From Kaiparowitsia implicata GSE-PSE-MK54-09C (lineage in GTDB: Bacteria > Cyanobacteriota > Cyanobacteriia > Elainellales > Elainellaceae), in contig JAHHHI010000056.1 in the NCBI GenBank assembly GCA_019359435.1, forward strand, positions 151,423 to 215,422: a stretch of DNA of 64,000 nt, read 5' to 3'. Shown here piece after piece: positions 1 to 9,532 of this stretch. Under the pieces are notes generated by a model. The model searched no databases. It worked only from the letters and a program-made list of their open reading frames with translations, and had not been told where the DNA came from. The translations under genes were made by a program, and so were the position numbers. How positions within the stretch are numbered: the first letter of the stretch is position 1; each line of letters begins with the position of its first letter.

Positions 1-980
1 GGATTGGGGAGCGCACGTTTCTCCCACGTTATACCCTAGAAGAGCTTGGTTTATTTGGACAATTGGATTGGGATATTACCGATCGATTTCTTCTCAGTGG
101 TGGAGCGCGTTATGCCAACATATATGCCAGCATTCCAGATTACACGTCAGGGTTGGCGCCACAAGAAGTGTTTCCCGGCATTGCGCCTCGTCAGGATATT
201 GAAGGGGGCACTTTAAGCTTTGATGATGTGCTGCTCAACATTGGTGGAATTTATCGCATTACGGATGAACTAAGCCTATTTGCCAGCTTCAGCCAGGGGT
301 TTTCCATTCCGTCCCTGAGCGATACATTGGGGATTCCACCCGCTGGCTTTTCGGTAGAAGGCGGATTTGTGCAGGTCGAGCCACAGAAAGTTGATAACTA
401 TGAAATTGGGATACGCAGCGAATTAGGAAATCTGCAAGCGTCCTTGTCTGGTTTTTATAGCTATTCTGTATTGGGTGCATTTCGGGTGGACACGGTAGGG
501 CGATTTGAGACAGGGCGATCGCCCCAGCGAAACTATGGCGTCGAAGCAACCCTAGATTGGCAGCCCGGACAAACCTGGCTACTGGGTACAACGGCAAGTT
601 GGCAAGAAGGCGATCGAGGAGATGATTCAGGAGAGTTTGTAGCTATTCAAACACCTGAAAGTTCACCGTTTAAGTTAACGGCCTATATTGAAAATCAAAC
701 TACACCAGGATGGCGAAATCGATTACAAGCCTTGCTAGTGGGCGATCGTGATCGCGCATTCAATGATGGAATAGATCGTGCTCCCTACGAAGGCTATGTT
801 GTGGTTGATTTTATTAGCAGTGTTCAAGTTGGATCTGGAACGTTAAATATTGGCATTGAGAACTTGTTGAATGAAGACTACTCCACTATCTACAATCAGT
901 TTAGTAGTTTCTTTGCTAATTCCAGAAACGCTCCAGCTAGAGGCAGAACTCTCAGCGTCACCTATCGGATTACTTTCTAG
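1..980 (+). CDS. TonB-dependent siderophore receptor (C-terminal part)
   Basis: The reading frame is open to the left window edge, so the N-terminus (signal peptide, plug domain) lies outside. What is visible is the C-terminal half of an outer-membrane beta-barrel: alternating amphipathic strands and a TonB-dependent-receptor ending with a final aromatic residue (...SVTYRITF). Such receptors import ferric siderophores using TonB energy. The gene ends 15 bp before a siderophore-binding lipoprotein gene on the same strand, so the two very likely form an iron-uptake operon. Codon use is AT-richer and HIP1 sites are sparser than in the genes after 3 kb, which fits an accessory iron locus. The exact siderophore cannot be told. 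Confidence 0.9.
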   Translation, partial: IGERTFLPRYTLEELGLFGQLDWDITDRFLLSGGARYANIYASIPDYTSGLAPQEVFPGIAPRQDIEGGTLSFDDVLLNIGGIYRITDELSLFASFSQGFSIPSLSDTLGIPPAGFSVEGGFVQVEPQKVDNYEIGIRSELGNLQASLSGFYSYSVLGAFRVDTVGRFETGRSPQRNYGVEATLDWQPGQTWLLGTTASWQEGDRGDDSGEFVAIQTPESSPFKLTAYIENQTTPGWRNRLQALLVGDRDRAFNDGIDRAPYEGYVVVDFISSVQVGSGTLNIGIENLLNEDYSTIYNQFSSFFANSRNAPARGRTLSVTYRITF

Positions 981-995
981 GAGTAGAAAGCATTA

Positions 996-2060
996 ATGAG
1001 AAAGATGATTCGCAAGTATCAATGGCAATACTTCTGGCAAGGCGCTAGGTGGTTTGTTCTATGCATTATGACAACAACCATCATTAGTTTGTCAGCGGCA
1101 TGTACCCATCAATTCTCAACTCCGCCACTCTCTTCAAACGACTCACCTCAATCCATTGATTGTCAAGCCATACGACATGCAGGGGGTGAGACGACTATTT
1201 GTGGTGAACCTCAAAAAGTCGTTGCACTGGAACCGAAGGTGCTTAGTATGATGCTGGCGCTTGATGTTCAACCCGCTGCATATGCAGATACAGATGTATG
1301 GGCTGAGCAGAAATTCGATAATCCTAGTCAGCAAATTCCTTACCTTGGTCAGCTCGTCACAAATCAACCTATTAGCTTAGGTAGTCGAAGTAATCCTTCT
1401 TTGGAAACCCTATATTCACTCAAACCAGATCTGATCCTGGGCATGAAATTTCAGGAGAATAAGCTGTTGTCTACTATTGCTCCGACTGTACTGATAGATA
1501 ACACGGAGGAAGATTGGGAGAAAAACATTCAGGTTTTGGCTAAAGCGCTCCGCCAAGAGGATAAAGTGCAACAAGTTATTGCTTCACATGAACAACAACT
1601 AGCTGAAGTTCGCACTAAATTAGCCCCACTCGTCAATACTCATCCGCGTATTTTAAATGTGATTTGCAGCCAACTGATGGATTATATCGAAATTGGATAT
1701 AGCGGAGATTCGGTAAAGCTTCTCGAGGAAATTGGGTTTCAAGCTGTGTTGCTTGATGATGTAGAACGAAGGCCGGGAGTACGACCCCAAGTCACCATTG
1801 AAACCCTATCGCAACTAGATGCAGACATTATCATTGTCCATACTTGGCTGGATGATTGGGATGGGGACTCTACTTATAGCGTCCCGCTAGAAGCACTTAA
1901 ACGAAAATGGGCTAATAACCCTCTTCTACACGGGTCACGAGCATGGGAAGAAAATAGAGTTTACTTTGTTGATCATCGCGCCTGGGGCAGTGTAATTGGT
2001 GGACCTATCGCTGATTCTCTGATCTTAGAGCAGTTGCCCAAACTATTACTTTCATCCTGA
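996..2060 (+). CDS. Iron-siderophore ABC transporter substrate-binding lipoprotein (FecB/FepB-like)
   Basis: A 354-residue protein. The N-terminus has basic residues, a hydrophobic stretch (about residues 19-32) and a lipobox LSAAC with the lipid-bearing cysteine at residue 36. The body matches the class III periplasmic binding fold of iron-siderophore transporters: a VVALEPKVLSMMLAL segment, an LKPDLILG segment in the first lobe, and a second lobe ending with a conserved aspartate-rich region. It should capture the ferric siderophore after passage through the TonB receptor encoded just upstream and hand it to an inner-membrane permease, which is not in this window. A Fur box would be expected upstream of the operon, outside the window. 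Confidence 0.9.
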   Translation: MRKMIRKYQWQYFWQGARWFVLCIMTTTIISLSAACTHQFSTPPLSSNDSPQSIDCQAIRHAGGETTICGEPQKVVALEPKVLSMMLALDVQPAAYADTDVWAEQKFDNPSQQIPYLGQLVTNQPISLGSRSNPSLETLYSLKPDLILGMKFQENKLLSTIAPTVLIDNTEEDWEKNIQVLAKALRQEDKVQQVIASHEQQLAEVRTKLAPLVNTHPRILNVICSQLMDYIEIGYSGDSVKLLEEIGFQAVLLDDVERRPGVRPQVTIETLSQLDADIIIVHTWLDDWDGDSTYSVPLEALKRKWANNPLLHGSRAWEENRVYFVDHRAWGSVIGGPIADSLILEQLPKLLLSS

Positions 2061-2174
2061 TAAAATACTGCGCTGGAAGAGAAAATTGGTGGGAAGAAAT
2101 GCATAGCTTTCATCTACCTCCTAATTACTCATGGCTAAAACTAAAAGAGCTGACAGATACAGGAAGGTTAGTTT

Positions 2175-3034
2175 ATGAAAAATATCTTCTGCGCCGAGCA
2201 GTCTCAGCAATCTGGCGTCGATATTGTCGGTACCGCCTCTGAACACAGACTCTACGTGGCGATCGCCTGCCCGCCCCCCTGGACACCGCGTGAGTTAGAG
2301 TCTCCCGGCATCCCTGAGCACCTGCGCGAACTCGTTAGAGCCATTGGCGACGACTACAATCGCTACCAAACCCGCTTCTTACTCATCCACAACGAGCCCT
2401 TAAAGCAGGACAACCTCACCCGCGTGCTAGTCTTCCGCAAACCCTCCGGCTTCGCCAGCGCCTACGACAAGCAAGAATTTCATCTAGCCAGCATTGACGA
2501 AGTGGCTCCCCTGGTGCGGCAGGTGGTGATGGGCGAACCGCTCAGCGCTACCCCAATGGAAGTGCCAACTCGCGACATTTTGGTCTGCACCCACGGCAGC
2601 CGCGATCGCTGCTGTGCCCGCTTTGGCAACCCCATCTATCAGTAAGCCCTAAAATATCAGTAAGCCCTAAAAATTGTAAAAGAGCGATCGCTCCAAAACA
2701 CCCGCATCTGGCAAGCCAGCCACATCGGTGCCACCGCATAGCCCCCACCGCCGTCACCTTTCCCGATGCCCGCTACTACGGCTATCTAACCGCAGAATCG
2801 CTGACGGCAATTCTCACCCAGAGCGGCGATCTCAGCTGGGTCAGCCAGCAGTATCGAGGCTGCGGCCTCCTGCCCTGGGCTGCGCAGCACCTAGAGCGAG
2901 AGCTGATGATGACCCACGGCTGGCCCTAGTTTGGCTATGCTCTAGAGAGCCGAGTGCTCGCCCACAATGACGATGAAAACATCAACCAGGTAGAGCTAGC
3001 GGTAGACCGAGGGGCAGACGATGGCGATCGCTAA
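2175..3034 (+). pseudogene. Decayed sucrase/ferredoxin-like family gene
   Basis: The first 156 codons (2175-2645) encode the N-terminal half of a sucrase/ferredoxin-like (thioredoxin-fold 2Fe-2S) protein, including the motif CTHGSRDRCCARFG. The frame then stops at TAA 2643-2645. Homologous sequence continues: after two in-frame stops from an 18-bp tandem duplication comes NTRIWQASHIG. A frameshift near 2730 leads to HRIAPTAVTFPDARYYGYL, a TAG at 2927-2929 interrupts, and the coding sense runs on to 3034. At least three lesions mean it is unlikely to be functional. Intact relatives often sit beside siderophore genes, as this one does, but their role is poorly defined. Sequencing error could explain one lesion, not all of them. 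Confidence 0.82.
2637..2672 (+). repeat. 18-bp tandem duplication carrying a stop codon
   Basis: The unit TATCAGTAAGCCCTAAAA occurs twice back to back (2637-2654 and 2655-2672). Its length is a multiple of three, so the frame of the host gene is kept, but each unit brings an in-frame TAA. This is one of the inactivating lesions of the surrounding sucrase/ferredoxin-like pseudogene. Confidence 0.9.
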
Positions 3035-3298
3035 CCGAGCGACGGTTACCTTATCTAAGATTTTGCACCAACTTCAACAAGGGGTTGCCAAAGGATCAAA
3101 AAACTGAAAGAAAGGGCGTAAGAAAAATCATCGGACGGTTATGGAAACCATCAACCTCTGCCCAGTTGGGCTTAGCGAGAATGCTGCAAGATCTGAGATA
3201 TCCTATATCCACGCAGGGGTTAGGGGGGGGCTGTTAACTCGCCTCCTAATATCCGTTTCAACGTTCAACCGAATCACTACCCACACAAACGTTTACGT

Positions 3299-4477
3299 AT
3301 GACTGTTTATTGGCTGCTAGCCCTATCCGGTTTGGGTTTTTTGTCGGTGGTGTTTGCTGAATTGGTGCGCGATGGGTATCACATTGCGGGACATTATTGG
3401 CCGCCGATTCAGCGCTACCACATGCTGCACCACAAAGCCTATCGCCGCGACCTGTCAATGGTGAGTGTCGAGGCGTATTGCAAGGCTCAGCTTTATAATG
3501 ATGTGCCAGAGGCGATCGCCATGATCGTCGCTGGAGCCGCCTTAGCTCTGGTCACCCAACTGTCGGTGTTGTGGATTGGCTGTGTGTACTCGCTGGGGTT
3601 TTTGATGACCGCAGTGGGGCGATCGCAGGGGTGGCTGCTGGCGACCGACCTTACCCACAAGCCTGGAGCGTTAGACACTATTCCGTCCCAGTGGACAGTG
3701 AATCGCACCTATCATTGGCGACACCATTTTGACCAGGGCACTGCTTACTATTGCGGCCATTTCACCCTTATGGATCAGGTGTTGGGTACAGCGCTATCTC
3801 TCAAAGGCAAAGTCATTGGCATCACTGGCGCGTCGGGGTCGCTGGGGCGGGCGCTCACGGCTGAACTCCAGCGGCGGGGCGCAAAAGTGGTGGCGTTTAC
3901 CTCATCCACCGAGGCTTGGTTTGAGGAAGGTATCGACGTCATTCAATGGCACACTGGGGCAGAAGAGGCGCTGGCCGAGCGGCTGCAAACGGTCGATATT
4001 TTAATTCTCAATCACGGGCTGAATGTTCATGGCGATCGCACCTTCGACGCCATTCAGCGCTCCTTTGAGTGCAACACCATCTCAGTGTGGAAGCTGGCAG
4101 AACTGTTTCTCAGCACGGTGCAAGCCTCTGAGCACAAAGCGCTAAAAGAGCTGTGGATCAACACCTCCGAAGCGGAGGTGAATCCTGCCTTTAGCCCGCT
4201 CTATGAGCTCTCAAAGCGCACCCTCGGCAACCTCATCACCCTGCGGCGTCTAGATGCCCCCTGCACTATCCGCAAGCTGGTTTTGGGGCCGTTTAAGAGC
4301 AACCTGAACCCCATTGGTGTGATGTCGCCTGAGTTTGTGGCGCGGGGCATTGTGTTTTTGGCTCAGCGCGATATCCGCAACATCATCGTCACCATCAACC
4401 CGCTCACCTATGTGGCGTTTCCGATCAAAGAACTGTTCCAGACGCTGTACTTTCGGCTTTGCTCGCGAACGAAATAG
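3299..4477 (+). CDS. Bifunctional sterol desaturase-like / short-chain dehydrogenase fusion
   Basis: A 392-residue two-domain protein. Residues 1 to about 160 are a membrane fatty-acid-hydroxylase/sterol-desaturase-type domain with the histidine clusters H28-x3-H32, H41-x2-HH45 and H139-x2-HH143, which would bind a di-iron centre. From about residue 168 a Rossmann fold begins (GITGASGSLG), typical of NAD(P)-dependent short-chain dehydrogenases. The YELSK segment near residue 302 supplies the Tyr-x3-Lys catalytic pair. This fusion is known from cyanobacteria, but the lipid or isoprenoid substrate is not established. The ATG at 3299 is the first start in frame. Convergent with the nuclease gene that follows. 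Confidence 0.85.
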   Translation: MTVYWLLALSGLGFLSVVFAELVRDGYHIAGHYWPPIQRYHMLHHKAYRRDLSMVSVEAYCKAQLYNDVPEAIAMIVAGAALALVTQLSVLWIGCVYSLGFLMTAVGRSQGWLLATDLTHKPGALDTIPSQWTVNRTYHWRHHFDQGTAYYCGHFTLMDQVLGTALSLKGKVIGITGASGSLGRALTAELQRRGAKVVAFTSSTEAWFEEGIDVIQWHTGAEEALAERLQTVDILILNHGLNVHGDRTFDAIQRSFECNTISVWKLAELFLSTVQASEHKALKELWINTSEAEVNPAFSPLYELSKRTLGNLITLRRLDAPCTIRKLVLGPFKSNLNPIGVMSPEFVARGIVFLAQRDIRNIIVTINPLTYVAFPIKELFQTLYFRLCSRTK

Positions 4478-4570
4478 CCCACTGTTGAGATGTCGCAATT
4501 AGAGAGGCTGATTTGTGAACTAACTGCAAACACTAGACGGTGGCATTCAGGCCATGACTTGGGTCTATAG

Positions 4571-5365
4571 CTATAGGCTCAAGACTAGTTGCAGTCCAGC
4601 TTCTGGCTTCGCTTCATCAGGAATCGGTTCGGGGTCAGCCTGCATTGCAGGGCAGTAGCGGGCATAGGCGCAGCGATCGCACTGTCCACCAGGAAACGGC
4701 ACCCACTTATGGTCATAGCGCAGCTGTACCGCTAAGTCGGCAATCATCGCTTCCACCCGTTGCCGATGCTCGTTGGTCACTTCGTAACTAATTTTTTCAG
4801 ACGAGCGCAGATAGATCACGCTGAGCCGTTTTAGATCCCGCTGATAGCGTTGCTCTAGCGCTAGGTAGTAGAGCCCGATCTGCAGGTCTATTTCATCGGG
4901 CAGGGTTAAGTCAGAGTCTTTGCTCGATTTATAGTCAATCAGCTCCAGCCCTTCGTCCAAATAGTCTAAGCGGTCGTAGCGCCCCGACAGCACAAATTCT
5001 AGGTTTTCCACTTGCAGCGTTCCCTGAATGCGCCCCTCCACCGCAACCGGACGCCGCATCGCAGATTCTGACTGAATGAAGGAGGTGTAGTAGCGCTGTA
5101 AGATCGCTCGCCCCTGGGTGACTTGCGCGGGCGTTAGGCCATTGAGCTGCTGCCCCCAGCACTGTTCAACCCAGTCTAAATGGGGAATTGCGTCGTTGTA
5201 GTGCCAGTCTTGATAAATGTGGGCGAGTGCTTGATGCAGCGATGTTCCCAATGCGGCAGAGCTAAAAAAAGCAGCGCCCGGCACCCTCCGTTCGTAGCGA
5301 AAGTAGTAGGATAGCGGGCACCGATAGTAGGTTTGCAGCTTTGCGGCAGATAGAATATAGGTCAT
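4571..5365 (-). CDS. PD-(D/E)XK nuclease family protein with Fe-S cysteines (RecB/Cas4-like)
   Basis: A 264-residue stand-alone nuclease. It opens with SAAKLQTYYRCPLSYYFRY (Cys17). The nuclease core has GRYDRLDYL followed by LIDYKSS, the D-(x)-D-x-K metal-binding arrangement of the RecB-like superfamily. It closes with CDRCAYARYC (C-x2-C-x5-C). With Cys17 this makes the four-cysteine iron-sulfur staple seen in Cas4 and AddB nucleases. There are no CRISPR repeats or cas genes nearby, so a role in DNA repair or end processing is more likely than spacer acquisition. Transcribed toward, and ending about 90 bp from, the desaturase-SDR gene. Confidence 0.85.
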   Translation of the reverse strand: MTYILSAAKLQTYYRCPLSYYFRYERRVPGAAFFSSAALGTSLHQALAHIYQDWHYNDAIPHLDWVEQCWGQQLNGLTPAQVTQGRAILQRYYTSFIQSESAMRRPVAVEGRIQGTLQVENLEFVLSGRYDRLDYLDEGLELIDYKSSKDSDLTLPDEIDLQIGLYYLALEQRYQRDLKRLSVIYLRSSEKISYEVTNEHRQRVEAMIADLAVQLRYDHKWVPFPGGQCDRCAYARYCPAMQADPEPIPDEAKPEAGLQLVLSL

Positions 5366-5645
5366 ACAGAACGCCTGGACGCAGGTGCCGGGAACTCAAC
5401 TTCAGGACGCACTCTATGGGTGCCGTCCGGCTCCTATGATGGCACTATATCTAGCGTCACGCTAGAGTACAGGTGGTCTAATGCCGGGTTGAAATGGGCG
5501 ATCGCACCCCTCATCCCATGTCGCCCGATGTCGTCTATTGCCGCTGTACCCGTCTACTGCACGTGCTTGGTGCCCATCCTCAACCTCACGGCGCATCGCT
5601 GCATCCCTGCGCATCCTTTGAAACCTCTACCCCATTGATTCGTCC

Positions 5646-6824
5646 ATGCTCAGCACCATAAAAGACATTGCTGCAAAGCTAGCGCCACGTCTCATCGAAA
5701 TTCGTCGCCACATCCACAGCCATCCTGAACTGAGCGGGCAAGAATACCAAACGGCTGCCTACGTCGCTGGGGTGCTGTCGTCCTGTGGGCTGCATGTGCA
5801 AGAACTGGTGGGAAAAACCGGAGTCGTTGCAGAACTGGCAGGCAGCGGGGAGGATGCGCGGCTGCTGGCCGTCCGCACAGATATGGATGCGCTGCCCATC
5901 CACGAGCGCACCGATCTGGACTTTAAGTCGCGATCGCTCGGCATTATGCACGCCTGTGGCCACGATGTGCATACGACAGTGGGGCTAGGAACGGCAATGG
6001 TGCTGGCGCAGATGGGCGTGCTGCTGCCTGGCACCGTACGATTTTTGTTTCAACCTGCAGAAGAAACGGCTCAGGGTGCCAGTTGGATGATCCGGGATGG
6101 CGTGATGGAAGATGTCACCTCGATCTTTGGGGTGCATGTGTTCCCCACAATTCCGGGGGGTTCGGTGGGCATTCGCTATGGAGCGCTCACCGCTGCCGCC
6201 GATGACCTAGAGCTGATGATCACCGGAGAATCTGGGCATGGGGCGCGCCCCCACGAAGCGATAGACGCGATTTGGATTGCCTCTCAGGTCATCACTGCCT
6301 TGCAGCAGGCCATCAGCCGGACTCAAAATCCGCTGCGACCTGTGGTGCTCACAATTGGACAAATTCAGGGCGGTCGCGCGCCCAATGTGATTGCCGATCA
6401 GGTGCGGATGTTGGGTACGGTGCGATCGCTCCATCCTGAAACCAGCGCCAATCTGCCCGAATGGATTGAGCACATTGTCGCTAGCATCTGCGCAACCTAC
6501 GGCGCAAAATATACTCTCAACTATCGTCGGGGTGTGCCGTCGGTGCAAAACGACCCCGGCTTAACGCAGATCATGGAGGCAGCAGCTTCTGAAGCCTGGG
6601 GGGGCGATCGCGTCCAAATCTTGCTAGAACCGTCTCTCGGCGCTGAAGATTTTTCCCTTTACCTTGATCATGCCCCCGGCACCATGTTCCGTCTTGGCGT
6701 TGGCAACCCCGACCGCCCCAATTACCCGCTGCACCATCCTCAGTTTCTGGTTGACGAAGCCGCTATTGTTACAGGCGTCGTCACGATGGCCTATGCGGTC
6801 TACAAATATTGGTCGACCCCTTAG
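5646..6824 (+). CDS. M20 family amidohydrolase (hippurate/IAA-amino-acid hydrolase type)
   Basis: A 392-residue metal-dependent amidohydrolase of the M20D branch. Visible motifs are HIHSHPELSGQE near the N-terminus, the metal site ACGHDVHTT (His106, Asp107, His109), the catalytic glutamates AEETAQG (Glu139-Glu140) and a C-terminal metal ligand in the LHHPQF region. Family members cleave N-acyl or peptide-conjugated amino acids, and the substrate here is unknown. It is a cytosolic enzyme with no signal peptide. ATG 5646 is well placed at the N-terminal alpha-helix. A perfect 8-bp inverted repeat, TCTAGCGT/ACGCTAGA, lies upstream at 5450-5466 and could be an operator, but nothing else supports that. 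Confidence 0.9.
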   Translation: MLSTIKDIAAKLAPRLIEIRRHIHSHPELSGQEYQTAAYVAGVLSSCGLHVQELVGKTGVVAELAGSGEDARLLAVRTDMDALPIHERTDLDFKSRSLGIMHACGHDVHTTVGLGTAMVLAQMGVLLPGTVRFLFQPAEETAQGASWMIRDGVMEDVTSIFGVHVFPTIPGGSVGIRYGALTAAADDLELMITGESGHGARPHEAIDAIWIASQVITALQQAISRTQNPLRPVVLTIGQIQGGRAPNVIADQVRMLGTVRSLHPETSANLPEWIEHIVASICATYGAKYTLNYRRGVPSVQNDPGLTQIMEAAASEAWGGDRVQILLEPSLGAEDFSLYLDHAPGTMFRLGVGNPDRPNYPLHHPQFLVDEAAIVTGVVTMAYAVYKYWSTP

Positions 6825-7134
6825 GTCGTCCCCCAATCTCAGAAAGTCACCCTAAGTTAGCGTGAGTTCGATAGCGCTATTTCCCTCGTCACGGAGCGGC
6901 ACGGTTTTAACTCAGCCTCCAATGCCGGGGGGCAGCAAGGTGCAAAGGAAAAAATTCCATGCGTACGACTGAAACCCTTGGTGTTCAGACCTTTCATTGG
7001 GTGCATCCCGCTTTTATGGCCCTTAGCCTTGAATGTCGGTTTTCTTTTTCCTCTAGTGAAGAAGGGCCAGAAGATGAGGCCACTGGCGCTGGCATTATTG
7101 AGATGCGCTCTGAAATGGCGTTGGGGCGATCGCC

Positions 7135-7839
7135 CTACCGAGCGGGTTTACTAAACAGCCCTAAAAGCGGCCCTAAAATTGCGCCAAATACAAACCCGCC
7201 AGCATGAGCCCAATAGGCCACACCGCCAGACTCCATTCCCACATTCGTTTGGGTAGAGAGGCCAGCCACCCCATAGAGCGCCTGCATCACAAACCAAAAG
7301 CCCAAAAAGTAAAAGGCGGGAATGCGGAACGGCAGCAGCACAATCCCCAACGGCACTAGGGTCAGAATGCGAGCTCGAGGAAACTTCAACACATAGGCAC
7401 CCATGACCCCGGCGATCGCCCCGCTGGCACCCAGCGACGGAATGCTCGAGCCAGAGGAGAAAAACCACTGCGTCAGCCCGGCCAATACGCCACACAGCAA
7501 ATAAAATAACAAATACTTACTGCGGCCTAGTTCTTCTTCAATATTGTTGCCAAAAATCCACAGGTAGAGCATGTTGCCTGCAATGTGCAAAAAGCCTCCA
7601 TGCAAAAACTGCGAGGTAATGAGCGTAATCCACTCTGGCAGGCCATCGCTGCGCTCTAGATTGCCCTCAAAGCTCGCGGTCAGATCACGGGGAACAATCG
7701 CCCAAGTTTGAAAGAACTGCTCTAGCTGTTCTGACGACAGCGACAGCTCATACACAAACACCAGAATATTGATCAGGATTAGCCCATACGTGATGTAGGG
7801 CGTGATGCGAACTGGATTGTCATCGCGAAGGGGAACCAC
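7135..7839 (-). CDS. Rhomboid family intramembrane serine protease
   Basis: A 234-residue integral membrane protein with six or seven hydrophobic segments. The catalytic serine is in GASGA (Ser139) and the partner histidine is in YWAHAGG (His212). The oxyanion-side motif HGGFLHIAGNM places His85 and Asn89. All catalytic features are present, so it should be an active protease cleaving transmembrane substrates within the lipid bilayer. The start MVPLRDDNPV is the typical rhomboid N-terminus preceding the first membrane helix. Its 3' end converges with the M20 amidohydrolase across a stretch of about 310 bp with no convincing gene. Confidence 0.93.
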   Translation of the reverse strand: MVPLRDDNPVRITPYITYGLILINILVFVYELSLSSEQLEQFFQTWAIVPRDLTASFEGNLERSDGLPEWITLITSQFLHGGFLHIAGNMLYLWIFGNNIEEELGRSKYLLFYLLCGVLAGLTQWFFSSGSSIPSLGASGAIAGVMGAYVLKFPRARILTLVPLGIVLLPFRIPAFYFLGFWFVMQALYGVAGLSTQTNVGMESGGVAYWAHAGGFVFGAILGPLLGLFSKPAR

Positions 7840-8139
7840 AGGGCAGCATCCTAATTTTTGTCTTATCTACCGTACAGCATTGCAATAAATCTGCAAGAGA
7901 ATACCATGCAATATCAAGAATGTACGGCATTATGCCCAAATCCCAAAACTTTCCTAAGGAAGAATTTTCTGTCACAGAATTTTCTGTCATTGAGTGATGC
8001 AGATCTGACCCAAGGAAGGGCGATCGCCCCACCCACACCTCTCCCCATTTGCTCCATTTCTGCACCGCAGCCAGTACGTAGAGACAGCACAACACGATAC
8101 CGTGTGAAGAAACCCAGTCCTAGGATTTAACAGACCCAT

Positions 8140-9342
8140 ATGACTTCAACGGCTTCATCGCTTGATCGATTGGCTCAGCATCGGCAGCAGTTTCCGGCAC
8201 TGCTCACCAAACACTATTTCAACTATGGGGGGCAGGGGGTATTGCCCGAGTCGGCGATCGCCGCTATTGCGCAGGCGCACCACAATAGCCAGCAGCAGGG
8301 GCCATTTTCTACCCAGGTGAACCAGTGGATGAGTCAGGAAATGGCGCAGACCCGAGAGGCGATCGCCCACCAGCTGCACGTGTCTCCCCACACCATCAGT
8401 CTTACCGAGAACGTCACCATCGGCTGCAACATTGTGCTCTGGGGCATCGACTGGCAAGCGGGCGACCATCTGCTGCTCACGGATTGTGAGCATCCGGGCG
8501 TGGTAGGGGCTGCATTGGAACTGCAACAGCGGTTTGGCATTGAGGTCTCTATCTGCCCCATGATGGAGACCCTAAACCAGGGTGATCCTGCGGCGGTGAT
8601 TGCTCAGCATTTGCGGCCCACCACCCGATTGGTCGTCCTCAGCCACATTTTGTGGAATACCGGGCAGGTGTTGCCGCTGCAGGCGATCGTGGCGCAGTGT
8701 CACCAGTTTAGGGATGAATCAGGGGGCGATCGCCCGCCCGTTCGGGTTTTGGTGGATGCAGCCCAGTCGATCGGCGTGCTGCCGCTTGACCTCGAGGCTC
8801 TCGGCGTCGATGCCTATGCCTTTACTGGTCATAAATGGCTCTGCGGCCCCGCAGGTCTTGGCGGCCTATATCTCAGCCCTGCGGCACGCGAGGTCATTCG
8901 CCCCACCATGATTGGCTGGCGCGGCGTCACCAAGAACGCCCAGGGTCACCCCACTGGCTTTAGCACCGATAGCCAGCGATACGAAATCGCCACCTCAGAC
9001 TTTACGCTCTATGGAGCCCTCAGAGGAGCGATCGCCCTGCACGACCAATGGGGAACATCCCAAGACCGTTATCAGCGCATCTGCCAGCTCAGTAGCTATC
9101 TCTGGCACCAGTTACAAGACATGCCTCAGATTACCTGCCTGCGAACCACTCCTCCAGAAGCCGGGCTGGTCTCATTTACCATTGCCAACACCCCCCATGC
9201 CCCCCTTGTCTCCACGCTGGAGCAAAAGGGGTTTCTGCTGCGCACCATTCTCGAGCCCGACTGCATTCGCGCCTGCGTCCACTACCTAACGCTCGAACAA
9301 GAAATCGACCAGCTTATTCAAGCTCTCCGTCAACTGCTTTGA
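8140..9342 (+). CDS. L-cysteine/cystine C-S lyase (class V aminotransferase fold)
   Basis: A 400-residue PLP enzyme that closely resembles the Synechocystis cystine lyase C-DES through the whole length. Shared stretches include YFNYGGQGVLP, TENVTIGCNIVLWG, LLTDCEHPG, LSHILWNTGQVLPL and FTGHKW, where Lys232 should form the Schiff base with PLP. C-DES cleaves cystine to pyruvate, ammonia and a persulfide and can deliver sulfur for iron-sulfur cluster assembly. The alternative annotation as a SufS-like cysteine desulfurase is less likely, because the sequence follows the C-DES family throughout. It stands alone, followed by three hairpins. Confidence 0.85.
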   Translation: MTSTASSLDRLAQHRQQFPALLTKHYFNYGGQGVLPESAIAAIAQAHHNSQQQGPFSTQVNQWMSQEMAQTREAIAHQLHVSPHTISLTENVTIGCNIVLWGIDWQAGDHLLLTDCEHPGVVGAALELQQRFGIEVSICPMMETLNQGDPAAVIAQHLRPTTRLVVLSHILWNTGQVLPLQAIVAQCHQFRDESGGDRPPVRVLVDAAQSIGVLPLDLEALGVDAYAFTGHKWLCGPAGLGGLYLSPAAREVIRPTMIGWRGVTKNAQGHPTGFSTDSQRYEIATSDFTLYGALRGAIALHDQWGTSQDRYQRICQLSSYLWHQLQDMPQITCLRTTPPEAGLVSFTIANTPHAPLVSTLEQKGFLLRTILEPDCIRACVHYLTLEQEIDQLIQALRQLL

Positions 9343-9419
9343 TGCTGCTAGGCAACGTGGGTTTAACATGAATTCGATCGCGGGGTTCCAACCCCGCGCC
9401 GGAGCGCTGGAGCAACAAG

Positions 9420-9450
9420 AAACCGTGCCGCTCGCAGGCAGCACGGTTTT
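9420..9450 (+). terminator. Probable rho-independent terminator downstream of the C-S lyase
   Basis: Inverted repeat AAACCGTGC ... GCACGGTTT with a short T run, about 80 bp after the lyase stop. A further GC-rich hairpin, CGCGGGGTT/AACCCCGCG (9379-9398), lies just before it. Confidence 0.6.
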
Positions 9451-9532
9451 AGGACTATGCCGAACGAACAGTCAATTCAAGACACACTCACCCGTTTCGT
9501 GGGCCATGCCCAATGAAGGAAGATGGCGCATA

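Noticed and set aside
6959..7207. 82-codon plus-strand frame overlapping the rhomboid gene
   Set aside because: It runs antisense into the 3' end of a well-supported gene and has no recognisable domain or conserved feature.
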